NCBI GenBank assembly: GCA_038501625.1
Contig: JAZAYU010000175.1
Coordinates: 578,001-642,000, forward strand
Direction of reading: 5' to 3'
From: Corbicula japonica
Taxonomy: Eukaryota; Mollusca; Bivalvia; Venerida; Cyrenidae
Length of the DNA stretch: 64,000 bases
The position numbers were made by a program, and so were the translations under genes. Positions 1 through 11,768 of the stretch are shown piece by piece (position 1 is the first letter of the stretch; each line of letters starts with the position of its first letter). The notes beneath the pieces are model-generated. The model was not told where the DNA came from. It made no database searches and saw only the letters and a list, made by a program, of their open reading frames with translations.

Positions 1-984
1 CTTACAACATAATTATATCCATCGACTAGCTTTGGGGGTGAATACCGTTATGACATCCGTGCGCCCGTGCGTGAGTACTTGTAACCTTTTTTCTGACCGC
101 AACTATTTATTCATTATTGGACGGAATTGTTATTTTTCAATGATTGTTACTACCGTCATGGCTCTTTGATTTTTGTGTTGATATATACGAACATGTTGAC
201 GCGAATGTCCCCCCAACTTGAGTTATATGATTCCACATAATATCTATTTCAGGTGTGGAACTTGTTCGGACGGAAATTGACTGGTTTATTTTGCAAACAT
301 ATGTCAGCCGTTACACAAGTCATGCGCTTACTGTGTTCATATGCATTCAATGTTATGAGTCACGACCCGCGACACTTTCTTGGTATTGTATCCGATTTCG
401 TAAGAAAACCTTTTTTGTCATCGCCCACAACATCCTTAATAGAAGAATTAAACGTTGTTTCGATTGTCATTTTTCCGCCGCGCTCGTAAAAATACATTCC
501 TAAATTAAAGCGTCTATGCCGTCGAAACACTGTACACAAAATACAATTTGTTTTGAATTAGCAGATGCAAACAAACTCTACACGTACCAACTTTGGCCGC
601 AGTGTTGTCAAGAGTCACGGGTGTCGAATAAATATTACATTCATTAGTAACGTATTCAAACAATCTGTTCTAAGAATGTTGCAATATGGTTATTTTTGGC
701 GTGTCTGGATCAGGACGGTAAATTCTGTGGATATGGCTATGGCGGTGTTTATTCTTGGTAGAAAATGGTATTGCCATTAGCTGGGAGCGAGCCCGCACCA
801 TCACGGCGACAGCGCCTAGCCCTGCAATTCCAACAACTCAACCAATTAAGTCGGTACAAGACCCAAAAAGATTGATCGGATAGCCCTGATAAACGTTATC
901 ATCACTGTATGACATCGGCAACTATCTTTTTTACTGAAGCCTTGATATTATAATTTATTATCTTTTTTAAGTTGATCTGTACCC
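1..984. other. No supported gene; AT-rich sequence
   Basis: Short open frames occur at about 253-503 and 565-780 but none has a recognisable domain, and no linked splice structure or conserved motif supports them. An acceptor-like TTTCAG precedes 253, which is not enough to call an exon. Confidence 0.5.
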
Positions 985-1113
985 AAGGTTATAAAACTGA
1001 GCATGGAAACCAGTCTCAAATCTCAAGCATCTGATTGGCTGAAATGGCAACCATTTCAGCCAATCAGATGCTTGAGATTTGAGACTGGTTTCCAATCTCA
1101 GTTTTATAACCTT
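985..1113. mobile_element. Family P palindromic hairpin element, copy 1
   Basis: The sequence reads AAGGTTATAAAACTGAG at the left end and its complement at the right end, with arms of about 63 bp separated by only three bases. This is a nearly perfect snap-back element. Three related copies lie at 8025, 8946 and 15020. There is no coding capacity, so it is a non-autonomous foldback or MITE-like element. No target duplication is obvious. Confidence 0.85.
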
Positions 1114-1229
1114 CAACCCTGTTAAAGGCAAAGAAACTGTAAACTGTTGTGTTTTTACACAGCTGAATAGATATTTATCTGATTGATTCTTTAGTTAACC
1201 ATATGATCATTAGACAATCATTGTTGTAC

Positions 1230-1425
1230 AGAAAATGAGAACCCTTGGGGTTACAGCCTTGGAACTGTCAGTGAGGGTTTAAACCAGGTTCTAGGGTGCA
1301 TTAACATCACACTTGCCCCTGCAGGTTCTCATATCAACACACAAGTACAAGTAGCATTGCAACTTGCAAAACCAAATGTGCGGGTACTCAATGATCTTAC
1401 CGAGACCAGAGTGCAATATAGCCTG
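1230..1425 (-). mobile_element. Family R retroelement 3' tail, truncated
   Basis: The read contains the family landmarks in order: a GAGAACCC block, GCCTTGGAAC, GGTTTAAACCAGGTTCTAGG, a CACACTTGCCCC block, and TACTCAATGATCTTACCGAG. The same series lies downstream of reverse-transcriptase remnants at 13355-14518 and 32185-33905, which is why I read it as a 5'-truncated copy of that element on the minus strand. Confidence 0.65.
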
Positions 1426-1994
1426 GTTACCTTCCCCTTCCATTATTTTATTGGGTAAGGCATACGACAATAATGGCGGGGCCCTGTGTAAACAGAATCC
1501 TACATTAAAATATATCTGTTAGACCAAACTTTCCAAACTCCGTTAGTATCTTTTTTGGTTTGCATATATTGATGATACCGACCCCGAAGTTATGCTGGTT
1601 CATGGTATTTCTTTTGTTTGCGTATATTGATACCTACCCATGCTGTCCCATGGTATGTCAAGTGAAAATCTATTATTATTAAATTTTATGGTTTGGTTTT
1701 CGGGGAAAAATGTTCTGCTATTATATAGTGAGAGCCATATTATTTTGTAATTTCATCTAAATGGTCCATAATCTAACATGTGTAATATAAATTTACAACT
1801 GACACATGACACCGCCATTTTTTGCGTATGCCAGACGTACTGTTTGATGTACCCGTCGGGTATGACTTTAAATATAGATTGAACCACCACCACCCACTTT
1901 TTAAAATCCTGTTAAAATCAAGCTTAATGAAATAAACAATTCAGAAAAGCAACCAAAATCTTATTAATGAATCCAGATTATAAGTTAAATAACA
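1426..1994. other. No feature seen
   Basis: AT-rich sequence with no long open frame, repeat match or structured element that I can recognise. Confidence 0.5.
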
Positions 1995-2270
1995 TCTGTA
2001 TAATAAATACATCTGTAAATTTAAAAACAAAGCTTACCAACAAAATATTCCACAGCGCTCTGCATCTACGGCGATTTACTTATCTACGGTTGATCATTAT
2101 ACTTGCATCTTATTTGAACAACGGTGACAGGGATTTGGGCATTTTGAAATTTTATGAAGGTTTAAAGAGAATTCTTGTTTAAGAACCTAGAAGCTCGAGC
2201 ATTTTTATTTATTCCTGTCATTCTGTTTTACTGATTGCATTCTTGAGGCTCTGTTATTGGAAATGTTGTC
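1995..2270 (+). mobile_element. Family R retroelement remnant (C-terminal and 3' region)
   Basis: The sequence aligns by eye with the minus-strand copy at 13800-14030: TTACCAACAA, ACAGCGCTCTGCA, GTTGATCATTAT, TTTTATGAAGGTTTA and AACCTAGAAGCTCGA occur in the same order and spacing. The reading frame is destroyed. It is an old degenerate copy in the plus orientation. Confidence 0.65.
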
Positions 2271-2898
2271 GACATCTTGCTTGACAACGCTATTTCTTCT
2301 TGTTTTTTTTATGTTCAATGTGTGTATGCTTTTGAATGCAACCGTGTCAAGTTAACGGGCGGTATGTCCACGGGTTCTCATTTTTGTTTACACTTTGCGG
2401 TGACTATTTAGAAATCGATCTTTTCTTAAGCTTATGTTTTTTTATCGCTGATTATGGCTGTGAGTGGAGTTAGTGTCTTATGGACGTGGAAATTCCTAGA
2501 AATAAATGATTGTTTAAATATTTGAAACAGAAACTGCAAAAGACTCAGACCTCATTGTGCATAAAATATTTTCAACGTATTGTATAGAAATAGTTAATTT
2601 GCATCCATCCATAACGATGGGACATGAAATTGGATATTTCATGACCTGTATTAAATGCAAAGACGCTGTCACTTGCAGTTGCAAAATAATTATCTCTACC
2701 TTTATGTCGGTTATCAGAATGGTTCATTTTGTATTCACCAATCCTGTGACAGTAATACTTTTTTTAATTCGCTTGGTTAATTTTAGTTGCGCACAAAACT
2801 AAAACCTAGTCATTTTGGAGTAAATATCAGACGCGTTCACTTGTGTTGCATTACCTAGGCTTTGAGAGGTGCGCGAAATTGTTAAATCCAAATCAACA
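2271..2898. other. Upstream flank of the Ly6-type gene; no other feature
   Basis: AT-rich sequence that probably holds the promoter and 5' untranslated region of the gene beginning at 2899. No convincing TATA box or initiator can be singled out. The 81-codon frame at 2557-2802 has no recognisable domain. Confidence 0.4.
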
Positions 2899-4676
2899 AT
2901 GGAATTCAGCTTAGTTTGTGTAGTTGTCTGTTTAACGACTTCTTGCATATTCTGGAAAGGTGCGTAAACAATTCAGTTTAAATTATTAAGTTATACATGT
3001 ATATAAATAAAATAAAATCTTAATATCACCCGAAAACTGGTCGGAAACATTAGAAATTTTCAGAATGATAATCATATGCAGTCATGTTTCCTTAATTATC
3101 TGTTAAATTTTCATCTCATCGATTATCCGAAGAAGTTAATTTTTAACGTTTTTTTTTTGCAACATCAATAATTTGAAAGTACGAATCGTCGGTATTGTGT
3201 ATTTGACATCTTAATTTATCTCAATTTATTTAAAAAGCAGCTCCATACTTTAAAATCACTTTTAACTTAAAGGTACAATTTTCTCAGACAGGACAGCATC
3301 AGTAATTAGATGCAACTTTCATGAACTGAGCGATTATACCTTGTATCGGCAATCATCCGTTTCTTAAGGCCCGTCCTGATTTCAAAACAATTAAACCTGA
3401 AAAAAACTATAAACTAATTTGATTTTGATATTCGGCTTTGCATTGGCTAAGTACTTATATGTGACCTGGCATGCTTTTCTCAGGCATATTTTTAATATTG
3501 ACGATTATTTAAATGACGTATGATAAAACTTGATGTTTATATGGAAAAAGTTCTTTTTTCTAATTAAGTCACAACTCAACAACGATTATTGTAATCAGTA
3601 TATTATGTGTAGTTCTTGCATAAACCTTTACACTTTTGAAGAGAATAGCTGAAGAATTGTGACGTTGTCTTTGCGCACGACCTTTCTTTTGGCGTTGTCG
3701 TTTCATGACGTTCATTGAAAATAGCGTTATATTAAGGACATAAGTCAGCATTTTATCAATTAACATTGTATGTTATTAAGACCATTTATAAGATGAGAAA
3801 TTGCCTTAAATTTGTTCACAAAACTGCTCTTTTGTGAAAAAATTACCATATCGGACGTTTCTGCCTGTGCGTCTCGAATAATTGTGCGACTTTCAGAGTT
3901 TTTTTTTTCATTTACATTTTAGAGGCGGCAGCAGTGCAGTGTTACGAATGCACCGGTTGCAACGATCCTTTCAAAGAATCAGATGCTACAGTTACCCCCT
4001 GCGATTATGCTTGCTTGAAAGCCAAAGCAGAAAGCGGTGAGTATCCAATTTGATAATCGAAAAACATTCTTACTTCTCAAAGGTGTATTTTACCAGCAAA
4101 ATATACTTAATTTAAAACTGACTCTAAGTTAATAAGTTATTTTTATTGTTATTTCCGTTTATTAAATATATGTTTCGTATACTTGTAGTACTTTTAATCT
4201 TCAAATGAAACAAATATTTTCTTAAATTAAATTTTATCGAAGATTTGGTTTGTTTTAAGGAATGGTCGGTGACTGCTTTAGTTGTGTATGATTTAAATCT
4301 TGCTGGGATCAATCATGAAATGACCTATTGCTCATATTTTGTGAATAACATTAACATTTAAACTATAATGAAATAGCCAATTCTGGATCAGAATTCTGAC
4401 CAACAGTTCATTCTGTTTTATTCCATGTTATTTTTACACGAGTTTAAAGTGTGCGATCAATCTTTTATATTTTTAGGTTCTATACAGTTGGTTAGCAGAG
4501 GTTGTTGGACTGCCGCTGAAAATAAGTGCGCAAAAGCGAATTACCAGGGAGTCGAGGCAAACGTATGTGCATGTACAACTGACAAGTGCAATGGCGGTGA
4601 CACGCACTCAGTACATAAATCCATGTTCATTGTTATGAGTGCATTCGTATTAATATTAAGAAAAATATACTTTTAA
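2899..4676 (+). CDS. Ly6/uPAR-type three-finger protein, secreted, probably GPI-anchored (three exons)
   Basis: Three exons (2899-2959, 3923-4036, 4477-4676) join to 125 codons including TAA. Introns of 963 and 440 bp are both phase 1 and have GT-AG borders (AAAG|GTGCGT, AGCG|GTGAGT; acceptors ATTTTAG and TTTTTAG). The 124-residue product starts with a hydrophobic signal peptide (about residues 1-21). It then has a ten-cysteine domain (C27, C30, C33, C47, C51, C68, C76, C89, C91, C96) with the opening CYEC and the closing CxC...DKCN typical of Ly6/uPAR three-finger folds. After N97-G98-G99, a good GPI omega region, comes a short hydrophobic tail (about 108-119) ending in a basic RK pair. The family works outside the cell as receptors, ligands or channel modulators; the partner here is unknown. 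The start gives the signal peptide in frame. No homologue lies beside it. A toxin-like secreted role is unlikely because of the anchor signal. Confidence 0.85.
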
Positions 4677-4806
4677 AAGTGCTTGGATATTTCAAACACT
4701 TCTGATCAACATTATTCTTTGTATATATTTTAATCATTGTTTTCAACAACTTAAAGGATAATTTAGTGTGAACCAATATTTTACAGAAGTATGAGAGTAA
4801 CTATTA

Positions 4807-4812
4807 AATAAA
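4807..4812 (+). promoter_or_regulatory. Candidate polyadenylation signal AATAAA for the Ly6-type gene
   Basis: A canonical AATAAA lies 131 bases after the stop codon, giving a short 3' untranslated region in AT-rich sequence. It is the first perfect hexamer downstream; cleavage has not been observed. Confidence 0.5.
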
Positions 4813-4938
4813 TACGCCGGTTTTTTTTGCAAAATTTACAGTAGTAAGCACTGTTCACTAATATTTGAATATGCTTACATGGTATCTGAACTGAATGAAA
4901 CAACTCTAATTAAAGTAAACGTATAAAGCAAGATACAA

Positions 4939-5033
4939 GTTGAAATATTAAAATGGTATACAATATACACTATCAAATTATGTTGAAATATTAAAACGGT
5001 ATACAATATACAATATACACTATCAAATCATGT
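4939..5033. repeat. Short tandem duplication
   Basis: A block starting GTTGAAATATTAAAA and ending ACTATCAAAT occurs twice in succession (starts at 4939 and 4982). The second copy has an extra ACAATATA inside. Confidence 0.8.
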
Positions 5034-5204
5034 TTGCATTATTTCCTGGTACTCGTACAATTTTATTATCGTGTTACTTGTCTAATATATTAAAGCTATA
5101 AGTATAATATACAACATACTTTGATTATCTTACAAGTTAAATAAAAAATATATCTTTCAACATTGTTTGAGATCATTTGTTTTAGTAAGTATTGATAGCA
5201 TTGT

Positions 5205-5466
5205 TTTTTGCATATCAGAAAAGGCCACGTCCAGCAAACACAGCCTCCCGACACAGCCAACAAGTCTAGAGAAGAAGAGCAATGGTATTTCAAAAATCAG
5301 TTTCAATATGGACGCTAAAAACCATTTACGAAAGTGAGAACCCGAAAGGTTAACGCCTTGGAACGGTCAGTGGTAAAACAATCTACCACTAGGGATTTAA
5401 ACCAGGTTCTAGGGTTCACCAATCTAACATTTACACCAACAGGTTCTCATATCACAAAACAAGTTT
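5205..5466 (-). mobile_element. Family R retroelement 3' tail, truncated
   Basis: It begins with a diverged TGCATATCAG module and CACAGCCTCCC, followed by GACGC, GAGAACCC, CCTTGGAACGGTCAGTGG, the GGTTTAAACCAGGTTCTAGG block and a CAGGTTCTCATATCAC end. The order is the same as in the other tails. The small open frame over it is incidental. Confidence 0.7.
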
Positions 5467-5754
5467 CGAAAATCGATATTATATTGAATATATGGCGAAA
5501 CATCCCTACATACTTAATCAAATCAATCTTCGTATTTATTTTTATTTATTTTATATTTCACAAACTAATATCTGAATATACTTTTTAAACTTAAAGCATG
5601 CTTATTTTACCAGTTTTACTTCTTGTTTACATCTTCAAGTGACTTCGGAAACCAATGATAAGTTAATCGAGGCAGAGGTTAGACCAACAATTAACAATAT
5701 TCGTTGGCAGCAGGTTTAAAGGAGTTCTCGCGAAACTCTGGAACATCTCCTTAA

Positions 5755-5890
5755 CAACAGTCGATGGAAAAGAACTTTTAAAACCACCGAAAACGACAAA
5801 TATTAAAATATTGCAGGCTCGATTTGATTGAGCATGTTAATTGGCAGTAATGGAAATAAATATTACTGTTCAAGCCACCTGGTACCGCTT
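5755..5890 (+). mobile_element. Family C non-autonomous element, degenerate end fragment
   Basis: CGATGGAAAAGAACTTT, CACCGAAAACGACAAATAT, GCAGGCTCGATTTGATTGAGC and GGCAGTAATGG match in order the left end of the better-preserved copy at 58291. Only the end portion is present. Confidence 0.6.
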
Positions 5891-6329
5891 TGAGGGCTTC
5901 TCATTTTTTACCGAAATATTTTATACTTGCTAAACCGCCTAGAAAGATTGTAAATAATACCAGTATTGATAACTAAAAAAACTTACTGATGCAGTTTATT
6001 TTTTCTAAATTACATTGCGTTTGAAATGCGATAACCTTAATGAAAAATGAATACTACAAGTTGTTTGATACAAAAAGAATAGAAAATAATTATGATCGAT
6101 GTAGTTAGAGAGCTGGTAGTATGTCACTTGTAAGGCAATAATAGCTATCAGCATTTCTGTTTTATATTAATTTAAATTAAGAAAGTAAATTCGAGGTTTA
6201 TACGATCCACCAAGAAAGGAATGTTTTGTCTCTTTTGATTCGCCATCAAGTAAATTTGCAACTTTAGGAAGAACTTGCATCATAAGTAATAAACTGTATA
6301 AAATATTTAACTGATGAATAAAATTGTAC
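5891..6329. other. No feature seen
   Basis: AT-rich sequence without a supported frame or repeat. Confidence 0.5.
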
Positions 6330-6333
6330 TTAA

Positions 6334-7031
6334 GGGATTGCCACATTCTTCCCAACTTTGTTCATCGATAAAAAGAAAATTATCAAAATCTCAATAATGG
6401 CAAAATGCCGTTCAATGAAACTTTGCACAAATGAAAGTTACTAATGTATCTTTATTTTGCTTAGAGTAAGATACGTTAGAAAAGTAAAGAAAAAAAGCTA
6501 GACCTAAAAATTCCTAAAATTATATTTACATAAATTCACAAAAACTAAGCAATACAAAACATAATTTTAAATTCCCACGTGAGCGCAATGATACTGACAA
6601 GAAAATTGTGTGTACTTTGTAAAAAATTGTTAAAAGAAAAATCAGTGATTGTCGTCCGTTTACGCGACCAGGAAGCGTCCAGAAACTTGAAGGTCAAACA
6701 CACTTTTACTAATATCTCGTAAAGTTTACATAATTATGTTAGTAACGAGGACACAATAATTTGTTGTCAGTATCATATTACTCATGTGGGCATTTAAAAT
6801 GATGTTTTGTGTTGTTAAGTTTTCGTGAATTTTTGTAAATAGAAGTTTAGGGAATTTTTAGATCTCGCTATTTTTCTTTACTCTTCTAACGTGTCTAACC
6901 ATCTGCAAAATAAAGATACATTAATAACATACATTTGTGCAAAGTTTCATTTAACGGCATTTTGCCGTTGTTGAGATTATAATAATTTTCTTTTTATCGA
7001 TGAACAAAGTAGGGAGGAGGGTGGCAATCCC
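6334..7031. mobile_element. Long-terminal-inverted-repeat DNA element with TTAA target duplication
   Basis: The element starts GGGATTGCCAC and ends GTGGCAATCCC. It is flanked directly by TTAA at 6330-6333 and 7032-7035. The arms are about 265 bp each, diverged by scattered substitutions, around a spacer of roughly 165 bp (about 6601-6764). TTAA duplication is the rule for piggyBac and Kolobok transposases; the G-rich terminus does not settle which. There is no transposase frame, so it is non-autonomous. Confidence 0.85.
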
Positions 7032-7035
7032 TTAA

Positions 7036-8024
7036 AAGTTTAAATTTTAACAAAAACATTCTTATTCAGAAACGGGTTTTATCATTAATTGACGTTTTTG
7101 CGGTAAATATATTAAATTAAAACTCAATGGTCTATCATACAGATCTGCGACGGATGAATTTGTTTACAATATTTTTTGAATAACTAATACATTCCGCATT
7201 CCAATGACACCAATCCTAAGTTCATTAATTGGACCGTATCATTTAAATTGAAATGTGAGATTGTGGGTCACTAAATAAATTTGAAACCTAGTTGTTCAGT
7301 TTATAATCAAAGAACCTCTGCTGATTTATGTAATGAATAGATGGAGGGTTAAATGTTTTGAAATATCATATGCACTTTAAAGTGACATCATTTATATTTT
7401 GGGATATTTGTTTTTAAGTCACATGGCTCATGTGGATGTAAGTATTGTTTGGAAAACAAAAATAATGTAAATGGAATCAAACCATGTATTTGTAATGATT
7501 TATATGTTGTCTTGTTCCGCCTTGCTTTTCCGATATAACGTGATAAACTTACATCAAAGAATAATGACCCTGATGCCTAATTGTGCAGGAACTGAGCACC
7601 TGTTTGGGTATTTTTTCTTTTAAATTAAAATTCGACACGATCTACACCAAACATACGTCTGATGTTTTTTCCTCAAATATATCTCTATCAAGTTTGGAAC
7701 TTGTTCATGTACAGTCTATATAATTCTGTTGCTTATTTTGTGTCAGAAACAAGACCATCAACTAACAAACATCTAGAAAAACGTGTTTTCTTTGATCGGC
7801 CGTTAATACATAGTTATTGATTCATTAGAAAACGGAGTTATAATCGGAATATGTTAAACTAACCCAGTATTTCATTGAAAATCAGTCATTTGTTCTTAGA
7901 AAGATGATCACGAGATCGTTATTCAGTCAAGGTAACTCTTAGTCCAAAATAAAGTGATGTAACACATAGAAAAACTACTCTCGTCCGTTTTGGGTCATTA
8001 TGACGCCAAGTCTTTTCAGGCCTG
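7036..8024. other. No feature seen
   Basis: About 1 kb of AT-rich sequence with no supported gene, repeat or structured element. Confidence 0.5.
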
Positions 8025-8160
8025 AAGGTTATAAAGCTGAGATTGGAAACCAGTCTCAAATCTCAAGCATCTGATTGGCTGAAATGGCGACTGGTCGCCA
8101 TTTCAGCCAATCAGATGCTTGAGATTTGAGACTGGTTTCCAAACTCAGCTTTATAACCTT
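8025..8160. mobile_element. Family P palindromic hairpin element, copy 2
   Basis: Arms of about 67 bp begin AAGGTTATAAAGCTGAG and meet at a GCGAC-TG-GTCGC centre identical to that of the 8946 copy. A few mismatches separate the arms near the outer ends. Confidence 0.85.
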
Positions 8161-8689
8161 GGAACCAGATCTCTAATTGCCTATGGCCGATGAGCACATC
8201 TGTGGATTCATCTTTCTCATTTCTTGTGGAACTGATTATTGTTTTAGCTCTTGCATAGTGTTGGTTTATATCCCAAAATGGACGTCACATGGAACATTTG
8301 ATATAAAAATATTTGGAATATATGGAACATATTCCTTATTCAAGTATGGTATGTTATATATATCAACCGAATACTTAAAGCCTCTTTATTTTACTTAGTG
8401 AAAACTGTATTGATATGTTTGATAATATACATGACATGTTATTATATTTCAAACCTGTATCAGATATTATGAATCACCCTGTATAATTGTAATATTATGA
8501 CCGGGGTCATAAACTAACATATGCATAATCGGGAGTAAGAACATTATGACTAGAGGGGTCAATATTTTATTGATAAATCGGGGTGGGGTCAAAATTTCAT
8601 AATAATTATGGTTGTCGGTATTTTATAGATAAGGCTCATTGTTCTACGTAAATAAGTGACTAGGGGTCATTCATAACACTGATACCCGG
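8161..8689. other. No feature seen
   Basis: AT-rich sequence with repeated GGGGTCA words near 8510-8670 but no larger structure. The 73-codon frame at 8177 is not recognisable. Confidence 0.4.
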
Positions 8690-8941
8690 TAATATGAGAA
8701 CCTGTTTGGGCAAGTGTGAGGTTGGTGGACCCTAGAACCAAATTTAAAGTGCCAACTTGTTTTGCAAGTGACCGTTTCGATTCGGTAACCCCTTTCGTTA
8801 ATTGTTTGTGCTGTCGTTTTTGAAATTGATATTATTATAATCTATTGCTCTCTTTTCCTCTCTTCTTTTTGACTCCCTAGACGGGGCTGCGTTTTCTGAG
8901 TGTGGCGATTCGTGATATGCATGTTTCACTTTTTTTCACAA
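8690..8941 (+). mobile_element. Family R retroelement 3' tail, truncated
   Basis: Landmarks appear in plus orientation: GAGAACCTGTTTGGGCAAGT, a diverged GACCGTTTCG, GGTAACCCC, TTCGTTAATTGTTTGTG, CTCTCTTTTCCTCTCTTCTT, TGTGGCGATTCGTGATATGC and a T-rich end. A family P palindrome follows five bases later. Confidence 0.7.
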
Positions 8942-8945
8942 TAAA

Positions 8946-9097
8946 CAGTGCCCAAGGTTATAAAACTGAGCATGGAAACCAGTCTCAAATCTCAAGCATC
9001 TGATTGGCTGAAATGGCGACTGGTCGCCATTTCAGCCAATCAGATGCTTGAGATTTGAGACTGGTTTCCATGCTCAGTTTTATAACCTTGGGCACTG
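8946..9097. mobile_element. Family P element, copy 3: perfect 152-bp palindrome
   Basis: The left arm 8946-9020 and right arm 9023-9097 are exact reverse complements over 75 bases, with TG as the only spacer. The outer ends are CAGTGCCCAAGG and CCTTGGGCACTG. It extends the family ends by about ten bases on each side compared with copies 1 and 2. Perfect symmetry implies recent formation or active arm homogenisation. No target duplication is evident in the flanks. Confidence 0.95.
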
Positions 9098-10176
9098 CTA
9101 AGATTGTGATAACCAGACTCAGTTTTGTGCATTAATTACAAAGGCAGAAATTAGCTAAGACTGTATTTCAATCTGAAGTTTGTTTCAATAATCAAAAATT
9201 ATAACGTTTGAAACTTGTTTTATAACTCATTATTATATAACTCTTGTGCTGTAGCCTTTGCACTTTACACCACAGTTGTCCTCAAAGTGCACACTTGTGT
9301 TTGCAGTTTCCTTTGAATATGCATATTAAACGTATACTCGTACATGTAATAAATTTGTTTTCGTGTGATCTTATGTTCCACAGTGACAGTTATGTTTTCT
9401 GTATCTTCAACATGTTCGAATCCTGATAAACATAATAGAAAACTTGGTTGAGCAAACACCAACAAGAAGTGTTGTAACCTATATATGTAAAAATATAATA
9501 ATAATGCATTTTGTTGATATAATGGTAACAGCTGTGCTTGGCCGACCGTTTAAACAGGCCTCAAAACAATATAACCTTTACTAATTGTTAGCCTAGATTA
9601 CATGTAACATCGAACTGCTGTGGAAAAAGTGTCCTTCATTCGCTATGTCGTCAACATTTCTCTTTTAACACTCATTTGAAATGACACTTGATTGTTTGGT
9701 AATTATTACTGATACTCAAAATGAACAGAATCTAAAACAAAGATGTATACCTAATAAGAATTAAATATGTAGGCGGGGTACAGTTTCTTACATTTATCAC
9801 AGTCGTTTTTCTTTAAAACATGGGAAAGGGGCGTGTTATTAAAGGCGTTTAAATATTTGTTTTTGTTAAGGTCACTTTCTTTCATTAAAATTTTATAGTT
9901 TGTGTAATACGATATCTGATAATGGTTGCTCAGATGTGGAAGAAAGGATAATTATAGTAAATTAGTTACAGTAGAACAGTTAGTTCTGATTTGCTGTTAA
10001 AACTCATAATTTGCCTGGTCTGAACGATATCTACCTGTAAACAAGGTATAGCTTGCCATGCAATGGTCACGCATTTAGCTATGTAAGACAACGCGAAAAT
10101 GAGGTTTTTTAATATAATTTTGGTGGACCAAATTGAGTACAGACGCTGTAAAATATATGACGCAAAACTGCCCACT
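9098..10176. other. No feature seen
   Basis: About 1.1 kb of AT-rich sequence. Several short frames overlap on both strands at 9244-9465, none recognisable. Confidence 0.5.
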
Positions 10177-11497
10177 GGCGATTCTTTTATGTAAATTAAT
10201 CAATAATTAGCACATCTTTGGTAAATATTTGTTATTTCATTGATTATGATAGTCAGCTAATAAATTAAAAATATCACTCTTGTTTAATTTGGTTAAAAAT
10301 CGTCTTTTTACTGTAGTTAGCAAATGCGCACTAAATCGCGCGAGTATCCATGAATGTCAAGTGTTTTACAATGACCGATATATCAAATTTCTAGTTTAAA
10401 ATATTTCTTCAAGGTTGCAAAGGTAAATTTGCAATCATATAGCCGTGCTTTTTTATAGTGTTTGATGTCTAATCTAACATCATGACATACTTAATGATAT
10501 TTATAATGGAAGGTATATCATATAAAATGTTAGCATTAAACCGGACGAAAACATACTGTGGAACTTTATATCTTACGGACATTAACTCTTTTAATTTGAA
10601 AACAAATCAATTTCTTTATTCAGAACGAGTCTCTCTTAGACTGATGATGAACAAAAGGTATTAATGAGAGCATGTCGCGTTTATGGGTCAATGATAAGCA
10701 CTCGTTATTTAAGATGGAAGACAATTTATACTGTATTACTGCTTATATATATATGAGGACTTACTGAAAGTTAGACGTTCATATAACAAAAAGAAATCAA
10801 GAAAACTTTCAACTTTCCAGTGAAAAGTGTTATCTCACTACATGTCTAATATATATATTTATCACATACCTTCCGGTGTGGGAGTGTAATAACACCCGTT
10901 ATATATTTTCGATATATAACTAGTATATATCGTGGCGATTCTTTTATGTAAATTAATCAATAATTAGCACATCTTTGGTAAATATTTGTTATTTCATTGA
11001 TTATGATAGTCAGCTAATAAATTAAAAATATCACTCTTGTTTAATTTGGTTAAAAATCGTCTTTTTCTGTAGTTAGCAAATGCGCACTAAATCGCGCGAG
11101 TATCCATGAATGTCAAGTGTTTTACAATGACCGATATATCAAATTTCTAGTTTAAAATATTTCTTCAAGGTTGCAAAGGTAAATTTGCAATCATATAGCC
11201 GTGCTTTTTTATAGTGTTTGATGTCTAATCTAACATCATGACATACTTAATGATATTTATAATGGAAGGTATATCATATAAAATGTTAGCATTAAACCGG
11301 ACGAAAACATGCTGTGGAACTTTATATCTTACGGACATTAACTCTTTTAATTTGAAAACAAATCAATTTCTTTATTCAGAACCAGTCTCTCTTAGACTGA
11401 TGATGAACAAAAGGTATTAATGAGAGCATGTCGCGTTTATGGGTCAATGATAAGCACTCGTTATTTAAGATGGAAGACAATTTATACTGTATTACTG

Positions 11498-11591
<94 letters not shown>

Positions 11592-11768
11592 GACTTACTG
11601 AAAGTTAGACGTTCATATAACAAAAAGAAATCAAGAAAACTTTCAACTTTCCAGTGAAAAGTGTTATCTCACTACATGTACTAATATCTATATTTATCAC
11701 ATACCTTCCGGTGTGGGAGTGTAATAACACCCGTTATATATTTTCGATATATAACTAGTATATATCGT
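10177..11768. repeat. Direct tandem duplication, two copies of about 757 bp
   Basis: Copy 1 (10177-10933) and copy 2 (10934-11768) both start GGCGATTCTTTTATG and end CTAGTATATATCGT with no spacer, and they are nearly identical. Copy 2 is longer because a short TA run in copy 1 has become an 89-base run. Both copies end with about 75 bp of the terminus of the inverted-repeat element at 11693, so the duplication break lies inside that element. Confidence 0.9.
11500..11588. repeat. TA dinucleotide microsatellite, about 44 units
   Basis: An uninterrupted alternating TA tract. The corresponding site in the neighbouring duplicate (about 10740-10755) has only about seven units. Confidence 0.95.

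Noticed and set aside
253..503. Possible Ly6-like exon (CIQCYES)
   Set aside because: The resemblance is a few residues only, without the remaining cysteines or a donor site in the right phase.
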